Shown here: positions 1-8,121 of the stretch, in pieces
Layout of the letters: every line of letters starts with the position of its first letter
How positions within the stretch are numbered: the first letter of the stretch is position 1
DNA from: Agathobaculum massiliense
Lineage (GTDB): Bacteria; Bacillota; Clostridia; Oscillospirales; Butyricicoccaceae
Assembly (NCBI RefSeq): GCF_900291975.1
Contig: NZ_OMPN01000001.1
Span: 2,356,001 to 2,420,000, forward strand
Reading direction: 5' to 3'
Length of the DNA: 64,000 nucleotides
Program-made: the position numbers and the translations under genes
Notes under the pieces: model-generated
What the model saw: the letters and a program-made list of their open reading frames with translations, nothing else
Databases searched by the model: none
What the model was told of the DNA's origin: nothing

Positions 1-3000
1 TTCGCTTCGGACAGGCTGAGTTCCAGCGTGTCAAGCTGCTTTTCGATATGCGCCCGGGCGTGCTCCGGGGAAAGCGGGATTTTTTCAAACTGGCTATGCC
101 CGATGATCACCGCGTCATAATCCCCTGTGGCGATCCGCGCACAAAATGCAGGGCGGTTCTGTTTGGACAGGTCATCTTCCCGCGCCACAAGGATATGTGC
201 GCCGGGATATAATTGCTGGAATTCCGCGCCCCACTGCTCGGTCAGGCTGTTTGGCACAACGAACATCGGCTTGTGGGCAAGCCCCAGCCGCCGCAGTTCC
301 ATCGCGCCCGCTGCCATCGTCCATGTTTTCCCCGCGCCAACACAATGCGCCAGCAGGGTATTGCCGCCGTAGAGGATGCGGGCAACCGCGTTGCGCTGGT
401 GTTCTTTCAAGGTAATGTTCGGGTTCATGCCGGGGAAAGAGAGGTAATCCCCGTTATAGGTGCGCGGGCGGGTGTGGTTAAAATGCTCGTTGTAGTAGCG
501 GACCAGACGCTCGCGCCGTTCCGGGTCTGCAAAAATCCAGTCTTTGAACGCCTGCCGCAGCGCGTCCTGCTTCCCGCGCGCCTTGATGGTCTCCTGTTGG
601 TTGGGGATACGCTTTTCCTTGCCGTCTACGATTTTCACATCGAATATCTGCACATCCCGCAGGTTGAGCGCCCGTTCCAGCAGTTCATAGCCGTTCGCGC
701 GGCTTGTCCCGAATTTGGTGTGGGCAAAGGAATTGCGGTCGTTGTCCGCGCCCTTGTTGGATACATACCAGCTTTTGATTGCATCCGAGTAAGATACGGT
801 TATCTTATTTGCAGCATAGAACGGCGGGTGCAGGACTTCACGCACAAACTGCGTAATATCTTCGGGCGGAATCCACGCAGTGCCGAGCCGCACGCTGATA
901 TCCGAAGCGGTGAGCGGTTCGGGCAGGACGCTTTCCAGCATTTTCACGTTAAATGAGAAAGCGGGGTCTTTTTCCGCGTATGCCTGCGCGGTTTTCAGCT
1001 TTGCGCGGATATTGCCGGAAAGGTACTCGTCCGCCGGCTGCCAGACGCCGCTTACCGGTTCGCGGAAAATCTGCCCGTGCAGCGCGGAAATGATCTGCCC
1101 CTCCGGCGTCCCGCCCAGCAGGCGGGACATATAAGCAAAGTCGATTTCCCCGCGTTCCGCAAGGGATAAACCCAGCGCATCCTGCGGCGTATCCGCGCTG
1201 GTCACGGCAATATGCGGCCGGATCGTGCGCAGGGTGAAGATATCGCTTTTGCCTTTGACGTTCTGCTCATCGTCCAGCTCCTCCAATGCCAGCAGCAGCG
1301 GATAGCCTGCGTCCCGTGAAAAGGCGCGGCGGTTGGCGGTATCGTGGAGATAGCCGTGCTTTTTGACAAAGGCGTCGTACTGCCCGTTCAGCGTACGCTG
1401 CAGCCCGTGCAGCGTGTCATCATCACAACCTTCGGTCTGTGCTATGATCAAATCGCGCACGGTTTTTCGCAGGCCGATCATGCCGCGGGCGCGCTGCGAT
1501 GCGGTTTCCTTATATCCTGTAGGCTCATCCCTGCCAGCGGCGCGGAAAAACACCGCCCCGTCCTTGATGAAATAGCTATAATCTTCAACCTCTTCATCCG
1601 GGGTACTTCCTGTATTTTGCGATGTGTTCCACTGGAACACATCCGCAGCGCCGCGCACCGGCAGCTTCTCCAGCGCCCCGATATGCCGTACCGCTTCTGC
1701 AAGCTGCCCCTTCAGGTCTGCACCCGGAATCGGCGCGCAGGTGGTATCATAGCCGTATCTGGTGCTTTCCATCTTCATTTCACCCAAGACCATTTCCGGG
1801 TGGGAGATGAAATAACGGTTCATGGAAAGCCCGTCTGGATTTTGCCCCAGCTGTACCCACTCAGTCTCGGTCTCCGGCGGCGTTTCCCGCTTTTGCAGGA
1901 ACAGGATATCCGTTGTCACCTCTGCGCCGGCATTGGCTTTGAACGCATTGTTTGGCAGACGGATAGCGCCCAGCAAATCCGCCTTCTGCGCAAGCAGGCG
2001 GCGAACGTGTGTGTCTTTCTTATCCATTGTGCCTTTGGAGGTGATGAAAGCAGCGACGCCGTTCGGCTTTACTTTATCCAGTGATTTCATAAAGAAATAG
2101 TCGTGTATGAGCAGATGGTCTTTGTTATATGCCTTATCGTTCACGCGATAATCACCGAACGGGACGTTGCCGATGGCAAGGTCGAAAGTGTTGTCCGGAA
2201 ATGCGGTATTTTCAAAACCGGATACAGTGATATCCGCACTGGGATAGAGCTTTTGGGCAATGCGGCCCGTGATGCTGTCCAGCTCCACGCCGTACAAACG
2301 GCTGTTTCTCATTCCCTCCGGCAGCATACCGAAGAAGTTACCAGTACCGCAGGACGGCTCCAGAATGCTTTCCGGTGCAAGCCCCATGTGCTCTACGGCG
2401 TCATAGATAGCACGGATCACCGTGGGGCTGGTGTAATGCGCGTTTAAGGTGGAAGCGCGCGCGGCTTTATATTCATCGTCTGTCAGCAGCGCTTTAAGCT
2501 CGGTATATTCATCAGCCCACGCCGGATTCCCCGCATCAAACGCCTGCGGGATCGCGCCCCAGCCGGTATAACGGGCGAGCGCCGCCTGTTCGTCCGGCGC
2601 AGCCGGGCGGTTCTCCTGCTCCAGCGTGTGCAGCAGACGGAGTGCGGCAATGTTGTCACGATACCGTTCGCGCGGACGGGATACGCCGAGCAGTTCATCC
2701 GTAATATGATAATTGCCCGCGTTCCGCGCCGCCCCTTCCGGTGTGTTCGGCTGGAACACATCCGCGCTTGCAGCAGGTTCGGGGACAGCGTGACGGAAGC
2801 CGTCCAACTCCTGTTGATACAGGCTGCGGCAGAGCCGCGCGACTTCGGTCCATGAATACGACAGTTCCGTACCGAACCTGTCCTGAATCTCAACGGAAAA
2901 ACCGGATGGTGTGGCGATATACTCGGCTTCATCCCCTGTTAAAAGGGTGAAATTGCCGGTTGTACCCGCGTGGGCGTCCGAGAGATGCTGCGCAATTTCC

Positions 3001-6000
3001 GCATTGCCCAGACCGTCCCGCAGGAGGCGGGCGATGGCGTCCTTGTCCGCCTGTGACAGCAGGCCGTGCTCGCTGGTGAGCGTTTCCCGCAGATCGTCGT
3101 TTGTATTTTCGATATCCATAGTCAGGGTGTCTATGACGGGTGTATTTCGGGCGTCCTGAGACAACCGGCCCTCGAATACAGCTTTGGCGATGGGCGACAG
3201 TTCCGTACCCTCCGCGCCGACTTCTTTCAGCGTGATTCCTGCGGGGCTGACGCCGGAAATGATGTGCGCCGCTTTGTTCCAGTAAACCACTGTCCCAACC
3301 TGATAGGCGGGTGCAAGTGGGTCATACGGCGCTGGTATTGCCTGCGTGGTTTCCTCCAGTGTGTTCCCCTGGAACACATCGTGGGAGAGGGCTGCGGCAG
3401 CAGCCTGTACGGCTTCCTCAAGTGTGTTCCCGTGGAACACATCGTCGGCAGAAGGCTGCGTGTTCCGATGGAACACATCTTCGGCAGCGGTCTGCGTGTT
3501 CGACTGGAACACATCGTGAGCGGCGGGCTGTGTGTTCGACTGGAACACATCGTCAGCGACAGGCTGCGTGTTCGGTTGGAACACATCGTCAGCGGCGGGT
3601 TGCGTGTTCCCTTGGAACACATCGCGCGAGGGGTCTGCGGTAGCGGCCTGTACAGCTTCCTCCAGTGTGTTCCCTTGGAACACATCACGTGAAGGGTCTG
3701 TGGCAGCAGCCTGCACGGCTTCCTCCAATGTGTTCCCTTGGAACACATCATCAGATGAAACGGGCTGTTCTGCGCTTGCGTGCAGGGCAGGATAGGTTTC
3801 ATCAAATACCACTTTATGCAAATGGTTATGGAAAGAACTGAGGTCATAATAAAGCCGGAGGAACTCGGTATCCCCGATACTCACCGCCGCGCGCCGTGTA
3901 GCAGCATCCGCTTCTATACGGGCATTTTCCTCGTCTGAATTCATGCAGGCATTTTGATAGGCAGCGTCAGCCATGACCTTTTCTTTAATCACTGGCAGGT
4001 ATTGTTCATAAATCTCTTTTACCGTCCGCACCGTCCGTTTGGGCGCGGCGCTTTTCGATGTGTTCCGTCGGAACACATCGTCAGCGACAGGCTGCGTGTC
4101 CGACTGGAACACATCGTGGGAGGGGTCTGTGGCAGCGGCCTGCCCAATGGTTGCTTCATCCGGTGTAGGGGATACAATGGACGCCTCGCGCAGCTGCGGC
4201 AGGATGCTTTGATATTGGGGATACCGACTCAGGAAATCCAGCACCCCGCCATCACCATCGCCAATATCCTGCCGCTCCGTATAGGTCTGCCCATCAGGCA
4301 TAACGATAGTAAATTTGGTTTTATCATAGCCAAGAAACCGCTCGTTTTCAGGATCGTCCGCTTCGTACCAGTCCTCCCATGTGCCATGTTTTTTCAAAGC
4401 GGCGTTTTTCCCTGCAACCTGTTCGTCATCCGCCTGCTTCATCAGGCGGTCAAACTCATAGATGGAATACCGTTTCCCATCTTCAAATAGGGGGCTTTCA
4501 CTCCATTCGCAGAAGATATAGGGTGTGCTGTCCGGTTCATATGGATTTTCCCCCGTGGTTTGGGGCATGACAGGCGGGACTGCATGGCCTGTCTTGCCCT
4601 CCGGCACAGAAGGCGCAGCCATTTCCTCCTGTTCCGCCAGCGCGTTCCCCTCGCGCACCTTATCAGCCGCCGCCTGTGCCTCTGCAGGCAGGTATCGGTT
4701 GTTCTGCACCAGCGCGGCAACACGTTTCGCGGCATGTTCCCATGTAAGGTGGATATCCGGACAGCCATTTTTTCTATAATGAATCCCTTTCCCGTCATAA
4801 TCTTCCCAACTGTGGGAAGAGCCGGACAGCGCGTGGGATCGCCCGCCGATGCCATATTCCTCCTGCAGGAAGTCTTTCTGCTCTTTCGCAGAGTGTCCCT
4901 GCTGGAAGAAAGCGTAGATACGGTTTTTCCCGCCTGCGACGTTTCCGCCGTCCGAAAGGGAAACATCAATTTCATCGTCTGTGATAAACCGGCCGATCTC
5001 CGGGATTTTCGTCATTCCCGAAGCAAAAGTCCTGCGGGGAAGGGATAGATCATGCAGGCCATCCATGATGTCCCTGGTTTTATGATGCCGAAACCGCAGC
5101 AGGTCATGGTTTCGGTCATAGGCGGACAGGAACGCGGCATATTCCTCTGTGAACGTCCGGAGAAATTCCGGATTTTTCAGCTGTCCCGCGAGCCATGCTG
5201 TTTCTTCCGGATAATTGTTTCGCCGTACCCCGGACAGGCTGGGCAGATAGCCTTGCGCCTCTTCACCGAAGTCATGGTAAAGGAACCAGATTTTTTCCGA
5301 AAGCTGGCGGCGTTCGTATCCCTCGGCTTCCGCGACCTCGACATTGGTGGCAAACTGTCCGGTTCCTATAAGATGCCCGATCCGTCCTGCCGCCTGTTCC
5401 CATGGGATGAGATACGCCCCGGCGTCATACCGTGTGGAGCGCCCGCGGGAAAGATGGACGCCGTCCCTGTCATACCACGCGGCGAACATTTCCGCGCCGA
5501 TGGAAAAGCCATTGCCGCCGTGGTAGATGGTTTGCAGATCGGCTGCAATCCCGCCGATGGGTTTCTGCTTTTCAAAGGCTGCGACGATACATTCGCGGTG
5601 GCGGTCTGTGTTGCTGCCGAGCCGCAGCACATGGTCTATTTCCGCCTGCGTAAATTCATGCCGGCCGAGCCGTGTGTTCCGATGGAACACATCTTCGGCG
5701 GCGGTCTGCGTGTTCGGTTGGAACACATCTTCGGCGGCTGGTTGCGTGTTCGACTGGAACATATCCGCAGCGGCGGGCTGCGTGTTCGACTGGAACACAT
5801 CCCGCGCAGGGATTTCCTCCGGCATCAGCGAAAGCTGAACCGCGGGCGGTTCGTCAGAAAAAGGGAAAGCAGCAGGTTTTTTCAACTCTGCCGCTTTCCC
5901 TTTTTCATTATTACTTAACAGTAAATCCAGTCCCGCCGCACGATCTCCAGCGCGCAGTGGCGGTAGTTGTTCATCAGCCCCACCCATTTCATGGGGTCTG

Positions 6001-7097
6001 TCCGTTTCAGGTTTTCGTCCGTCCCGTCCTGCGCCGCCTGCGCCCGGATGAGCCGCTCCATATCCTCTTCCGCGCTCTCCGCGACCTCGTTGAGGTACTG
6101 GGTCAGCGTCCCTTTCACCACCATATCCTGATAGGATTCCGGATCGTTCTTCATGAGGTATCTCAGATGCTCCTGCCCGAACGGCCCGTACTCCTTCGGC
6201 GTCTTGTCTGGGTATTCCTTCCCGTCCGTCCCTGTGTAGTAGGTGATCTCCTCCGTTTCGGCCTGCGCGGTCTGGCCCTGCATTCCTTCGGTCATTTTGC
6301 CCATCTCCTTCCGTAAGCTGCCGGTCTTTTTCCGTATCCTTATTATACACCCCCGCGCCCTGTCCCGCAATACGGTTTCGCGTTGTAAATCGAAAAAGTT
6401 TACACCCATCCAAGTGTTTCATTGTCCGCTCAATGGATGATAATACGGTTTTAACGGACTGTTGGGTTACAGAACCCAAGCGGTGCAGGTCCGCTGTGGA
6501 AAGCCCTCCGGTTGGGATAAAGCGGACATAAGGCGCGGGGTCTATGCCGCACCGGCGCAGCACGCAGTAGGCGGCGGACGCCACTGCCGCACGGATAAAA
6601 TCAAGGTCCTGCGTGATGCTGTCCGCGTCATGGAACGCCTGATTCTGCGCCGCGATAAACAGGTTATCAGAAAAGCTGTCCAGTAAACGGGTATCTTCAC
6701 CGGACTGCGCGGAAAGGTTATCCAGTACGGCGTCCTGCGCGTCTGCGCGCATCTCCCAAATGTACGGCGGCGGGATGTTATCCCGCCGGGGGAGGGTATC
6801 TGAAATATCAAACAGGTACTGCACCTGTTCATGCCCATCCGCATGGCGCTGCACGACGCCGATGCCGGATGAATCGCGCGCTATCCTGCGCAGCGTGCGG
6901 TTGTTCCAAAACGGCAGGCCGGCGCAGGCGGTGGCGTCCGGCCGCTGGTTGAAGATCATGACCTGCGAGGGGAAATCGTACTTGTACAGCCTTGCCGCTG
7001 TGTCGAGGAACTGCATCCAGCTTTCCGGTGATTCGCGGAAACGGCGGACCGTCTGCTCCATCTGCTCTTTGAGCTGGTCTGGTGTGAATTTTGCCAT
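1..7097 (-). CDS. Giant helicase / N6-adenine methylase of a mobile element (3' end outside window)
   Basis: About 2,365 codons lie in the window, open without a stop from an ATG at 7097 (SD AAAGGAAA) to the left edge. I recognise the very large SNF2-type helicase/DNA methylase proteins of Clostridia conjugative elements. In order: an N-terminal module (FPSQVMIFNQRPDATA, about residues 48-63); a low-complexity stretch that is dual-coded with a tnpV-like gene (about 267-394); repeat-rich linkers; methylase motif I (LEPSCGTGNFFGM, about 1580); methylase motif IV as GNVPFG instead of NPPY (about 1640); and a helicase Walker A-like AHCVGAGKT (about 2247) followed by FVVPNSLTEQW. Seventeen palindromes in the linkers encode D-V-F-x-x-N-T. 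Expected to modify and unwind element DNA in the cytoplasm; the biochemical role is unproven. Family call is sure, exact function is not. Confidence 0.85.
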   Translation of the reverse strand, partial: MAKFTPDQLKEQMEQTVRRFRESPESWMQFLDTAARLYKYDFPSQVMIFNQRPDATACAGLPFWNNRTLRRIARDSSGIGVVQRHADGHEQVQYLFDISDTLPRRDNIPPPYIWEMRADAQDAVLDNLSAQSGEDTRLLDSFSDNLFIAAQNQAFHDADSITQDLDFIRAAVASAAYCVLRRCGIDPAPYVRFIPTGGLSTADLHRLGSVTQQSVKTVLSSIERTMKHLDGCKLFRFTTRNRIAGQGAGVYNKDTEKDRQLTEGDGQNDRRNAGPDRAGRNGGDHLLHRDGREGIPRQDAEGVRAVRAGASEIPHEERSGILSGYGGERDADPVPQRGRGERGRGYGAAHPGAGGAGRDGRKPETDRPHEMGGADEQLPPLRAGDRAAGLDLLLSNNEKGKAAELKKPAAFPFSDEPPAVQLSLMPEEIPARDVFQSNTQPAAADMFQSNTQPAAEDVFQPNTQTAAEDVFHRNTRLGRHEFTQAEIDHVLRLGSNTDRHRECIVAAFEKQKPIGGIAADLQTIYHGGNGFSIGAEMFAAWYDRDGVHLSRGRSTRYDAGAYLIPWEQAAGRIGHLIGTGQFATNVEVAEAEGYERRQLSEKIWFLYHDFGEEAQGYLPSLSGVRRNNYPEETAWLAGQLKNPEFLRTFTEEYAAFLSAYDRNHDLLRFRHHKTRDIMDGLHDLSLPRRTFASGMTKIPEIGRFITDDEIDVSLSDGGNVAGGKNRIYAFFQQGHSAKEQKDFLQEEYGIGGRSHALSGSSHSWEDYDGKGIHYRKNGCPDIHLTWEHAAKRVAALVQNNRYLPAEAQAAADKVREGNALAEQEEMAAPSVPEGKTGHAVPPVMPQTTGENPYEPDSTPYIFCEWSESPLFEDGKRYSIYEFDRLMKQADDEQVAGKNAALKKHGTWEDWYEADDPENERFLGYDKTKFTIVMPDGQTYTERQDIGDGDGGVLDFLSRYPQYQSILPQLREASIVSPTPDEATIGQAAATDPSHDVFQSDTQPVADDVFRRNTSKSAAPKRTVRTVKEIYEQYLPVIKEKVMADAAYQNACMNSDEENARIEADAATRRAAVSIGDTEFLRLYYDLSSFHNHLHKVVFDETYPALHASAEQPVSSDDVFQGNTLEEAVQAAATDPSRDVFQGNTLEEAVQAATADPSRDVFQGNTQPAADDVFQPNTQPVADDVFQSNTQPAAHDVFQSNTQTAAEDVFHRNTQPSADDVFHGNTLEEAVQAAAAALSHDVFQGNTLEETTQAIPAPYDPLAPAYQVGTVVYWNKAAHIISGVSPAGITLKEVGAEGTELSPIAKAVFEGRLSQDARNTPVIDTLTMDIENTNDDLRETLTSEHGLLSQADKDAIARLLRDGLGNAEIAQHLSDAHAGTTGNFTLLTGDEAEYIATPSGFSVEIQDRFGTELSYSWTEVARLCRSLYQQELDGFRHAVPEPAASADVFQPNTPEGAARNAGNYHITDELLGVSRPRERYRDNIAALRLLHTLEQENRPAAPDEQAALARYTGWGAIPQAFDAGNPAWADEYTELKALLTDDEYKAARASTLNAHYTSPTVIRAIYDAVEHMGLAPESILEPSCGTGNFFGMLPEGMRNSRLYGVELDSITGRIAQKLYPSADITVSGFENTAFPDNTFDLAIGNVPFGDYRVNDKAYNKDHLLIHDYFFMKSLDKVKPNGVAAFITSKGTMDKKDTHVRRLLAQKADLLGAIRLPNNAFKANAGAEVTTDILFLQKRETPPETETEWVQLGQNPDGLSMNRYFISHPEMVLGEMKMESTRYGYDTTCAPIPGADLKGQLAEAVRHIGALEKLPVRGAADVFQWNTSQNTGSTPDEEVEDYSYFIKDGAVFFRAAGRDEPTGYKETASQRARGMIGLRKTVRDLIIAQTEGCDDDTLHGLQRTLNGQYDAFVKKHGYLHDTANRRAFSRDAGYPLLLALEELDDEQNVKGKSDIFTLRTIRPHIAVTSADTPQDALGLSLAERGEIDFAYMSRLLGGTPEGQIISALHGQIFREPVSGVWQPADEYLSGNIRAKLKTAQAYAEKDPAFSFNVKMLESVLPEPLTASDISVRLGTAWIPPEDITQFVREVLHPPFYAANKITVSYSDAIKSWYVSNKGADNDRNSFAHTKFGTSRANGYELLERALNLRDVQIFDVKIVDGKEKRIPNQQETIKARGKQDALRQAFKDWIFADPERRERLVRYYNEHFNHTRPRTYNGDYLSFPGMNPNITLKEHQRNAVARILYGGNTLLAHCVGAGKTWTMAAGAMELRRLGLAHKPMFVVPNSLTEQWGAEFQQLYPGAHILVAREDDLSKQNRPAFCARIATGDYDAVIIGHSQFEKIPLSPEHARAHIEKQLDTLELSLSEA
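1623..1641. repeat. In-gene 19-bp palindrome (arms TGTGTTC/GAACACA)
   Basis: Single copy inside the helicase CDS with centre cactg. In the helicase frame it reads D-V-F-Q-W-N-T. It lies in the stretch following the methylase motifs. Confidence 0.9.
2742..2760. repeat. In-gene 19-bp palindrome (arms TGTGTTC/GAACACA)
   Basis: Single copy inside the helicase CDS with centre ggctg, read as D-V-F-Q-P-N-T. It lies about 400 bp upstream (in gene direction) of the methylase motif I codons. Confidence 0.9.
3360..3747. repeat. Cluster of nine in-gene palindromes, 36- or 63-bp spacing
   Basis: Copies start at 3360, 3423, 3459, 3495, 3531, 3567, 3603, 3666 and 3729. Arms are YGTGTTC and GAACACA with five variable central bases. 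Spacing is exactly 36 bp (12 codons) in the middle and 63 bp (21 codons) at the flanks, so the helicase frame is always kept. The protein repeat is D-V-F-x-x-N-T-Q-P-x-A-x, or the longer form containing L-E-E-A-V-Q-A. Central codons vary (Q-S, Q-P, H-R, H-G, Q-G) while V is GTG, F is TTC and N is AAC throughout. Confidence 0.92.
4059..4113. repeat. Pair of in-gene palindromes 36 bp apart
   Basis: Copies start at 4059 (centre cgtcg, D-V-F-R-R-N-T) and 4095. The second has one arm change (cgtgtCc), giving D-V-F-Q-S-D-T. Both are in the helicase frame. Confidence 0.9.
5673..5799. repeat. Cluster of four in-gene palindromes at 36-bp spacing
   Basis: Copies start at 5673, 5709, 5745 and 5781, exactly 12 codons apart, in the linker after the dual-coded region of the helicase gene. 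The copy at 5745 ends ACATA instead of ACACA, turning V into M in the peptide. The others keep both 7-bp arms, apart from Y at the first base. Confidence 0.92.
5915..6295 (-). CDS. tnpV: TnpV-like protein nested in another frame of the helicase gene
   Basis: This 126-residue protein is encoded wholly inside the helicase coding sequence on the same strand, one frame away. It has its own SD (GGAAGGAG, 9 nt before ATG at 6295). The C-terminal part (TDPMKWVGLMNNYRHCALEI and an aromatic end WIYC) matches what I know of TnpV, a small transposon-encoded protein of unclear role. The N-terminal half has the family's Y-x-G-x-D-G-K-E-Y-P-D pattern. The helicase frame is open through the whole overlap and is low complexity there (Gly, Arg, Glu, Asp), as expected if the TnpV frame carries the selected protein. 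Whether it is translated cannot be seen from sequence. Confidence 0.65.
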   Translation of the reverse strand: MTEGMQGQTAQAETEEITYYTGTDGKEYPDKTPKEYGPFGQEHLRYLMKNDPESYQDMVVKGTLTQYLNEVAESAEEDMERLIRAQAAQDGTDENLKRTDPMKWVGLMNNYRHCALEIVRRDWIYC

Positions 7098-7174
7098 ATC
7101 AATTTTCCTTTCTGCCAGTTTCGCACTGGCGGCATATTAAAATAAAAACATACTGCGGACAATATGCTTTATTT

Positions 7175-7669
7175 TCAGATGGCGGTGCCGGAGGATAACA
7201 GTTCGCCCAGCCTGTGAACGCTTTCCCAAGCGCTTTGCCGATGTATATGATGTTTGCGGGCGATTTCCGCAATGGATTTCCCGCGCAGGAAATAATCTAT
7301 GAACCGTTCTTTCTGCGCCGGGGTCAGCCCGCCGCTGTGCAGCAGCAGGAGCGCCGCACGGACTGCGAGCCGGCGCTGTTCCCACTGCAGCAGCGCTGTA
7401 CACGGCTCGGGGTCTGACGCCGGCAGCGCGGCGGCTACATCGTCAAAATCTGCATCGGTTTTCATGTAGCCGTAGCGATAATCTGTTTGATGTTGTTCAA
7501 AGAACATGCCGTCCGAGAGTTCCTTGATCTGCCGGAAGTCCTCGGCGGTGTATTCCGGGTTTTCACGCAGGTAGTCCTCCAGACGGACCACCTGTGTTGT
7601 GCCGTCTGCGAAGCAGTATACAATCCCGTCGCTTTCCCTGTTGACCGCCCATTCGTTTACTCTGCCCAT
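7175..7669 (-). CDS. Sigma-70 region 4-like HTH protein
   Basis: 164 residues. The start at 7669 is set by a strong SD (AGGAGGT, 8 nt away). The C-terminal third reads L-T-P-A-Q-K-E-R-F ... G-K-S-I-A-E-I-A-R-K-H-H-I-H-R-Q-S-A, the pattern of a sigma region 4 helix-turn-helix. No region 2 is visible, so it is probably an accessory transcription factor rather than a full sigma. It ends 77 bp before the giant helicase gene and begins just behind a terminator hairpin, so its expression may need read-through. Such proteins are common in Clostridia elements; the target promoter is unknown. Confidence 0.65.
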   Translation of the reverse strand: MGRVNEWAVNRESDGIVYCFADGTTQVVRLEDYLRENPEYTAEDFRQIKELSDGMFFEQHQTDYRYGYMKTDADFDDVAAALPASDPEPCTALLQWEQRRLAVRAALLLLHSGGLTPAQKERFIDYFLRGKSIAEIARKHHIHRQSAWESVHRLGELLSSGTAI

Positions 7670-7693
7670 GGCGCTGCAACCTCCTTTTTTAGC

Positions 7694-7730
7694 ACAAAAA
7701 AAGAGCATCCAGCCATTTGGATGCTCTTTG
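7694..7730 (-). terminator. Intrinsic terminator just before the sigma-like gene
   Basis: Hairpin AAAGAGCATCC/GGATGCTCTTT with a minus-strand T-run that runs almost directly into the SD of the 7669 start. It either separates this gene from upstream transcription or works as an attenuator. Confidence 0.8.
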
Positions 7731-8060
7731 CGGGCGTTGCCCGTGGGCTTCCGCCCAGTATACAGATTATCACAGGCAGGGTGGACAAAGCGGACAAGTT
7801 GCAGGGAAAAAGAAAGTTTTTTCGCCTTGCCGTTCATACCGGTATTGTTATCAGAAATATAATTAAACAGGTATAAATGAAGGGTATTTTATTATTTTAA
7901 GACAAATTACATCCTGCCTGAACCGCATACAGCCCTAATACCATTGCCCCTCTTTTCTACCACCCCCCGAAAACAGGCGTATGGTGTGTCAAGGGCGCGT
8001 GCGGGGCTGTGTAAACCGCAGATCCCGCGCCGTGACGGCGGCATTCCCCGGTTTTGGGCA
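7731..8060. other. Gene-free spacer between two minus-strand terminators
   Basis: About 330 bp. It contains an AT-rich stretch (about 7850-7910) that could hold the promoter for the sigma-like/helicase unit, though no clear -35/-10 pair is visible. The rest is GC-rich with no convincing ORF, repeat or RNA. Confidence 0.5.
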
Positions 8061-8121
8061 GAAAAAAAGCACGGCCATAAGCCGTACTGCATAAACGCTG
8101 GTACGGCTGTCAGGTCGTGCT
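8061..8121 (-). terminator. Terminator overlapping the end of the winged-helix gene
   Basis: Nested inverted repeats AGCACG/CGTGCT and AGCCGTAC/GTACGGCT followed on the minus strand by a run of seven T. The hairpin includes the last codons and stop of the upstream gene (stop at 8110-8112). Confidence 0.75.

Noticed and set aside
3360-3747. CRISPR-like regular repeats with 36-bp period
   Set aside because: Repeats are palindromes in an open reading frame, intervening segments are short and themselves similar, and no cas gene is present.
127-5918. Long plus-strand open frames across the first 6 kb
   Set aside because: They mirror the minus-strand helicase gene, lack SDs and encode only reverse-frame versions of its motifs and palindromes.
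7910-7917. CATCCTGC resembling the nic site of P-type origins of transfer
   Set aside because: The 8-mer is expected several times by chance in 64 kb, and no relaxase or supporting inverted repeat is nearby.
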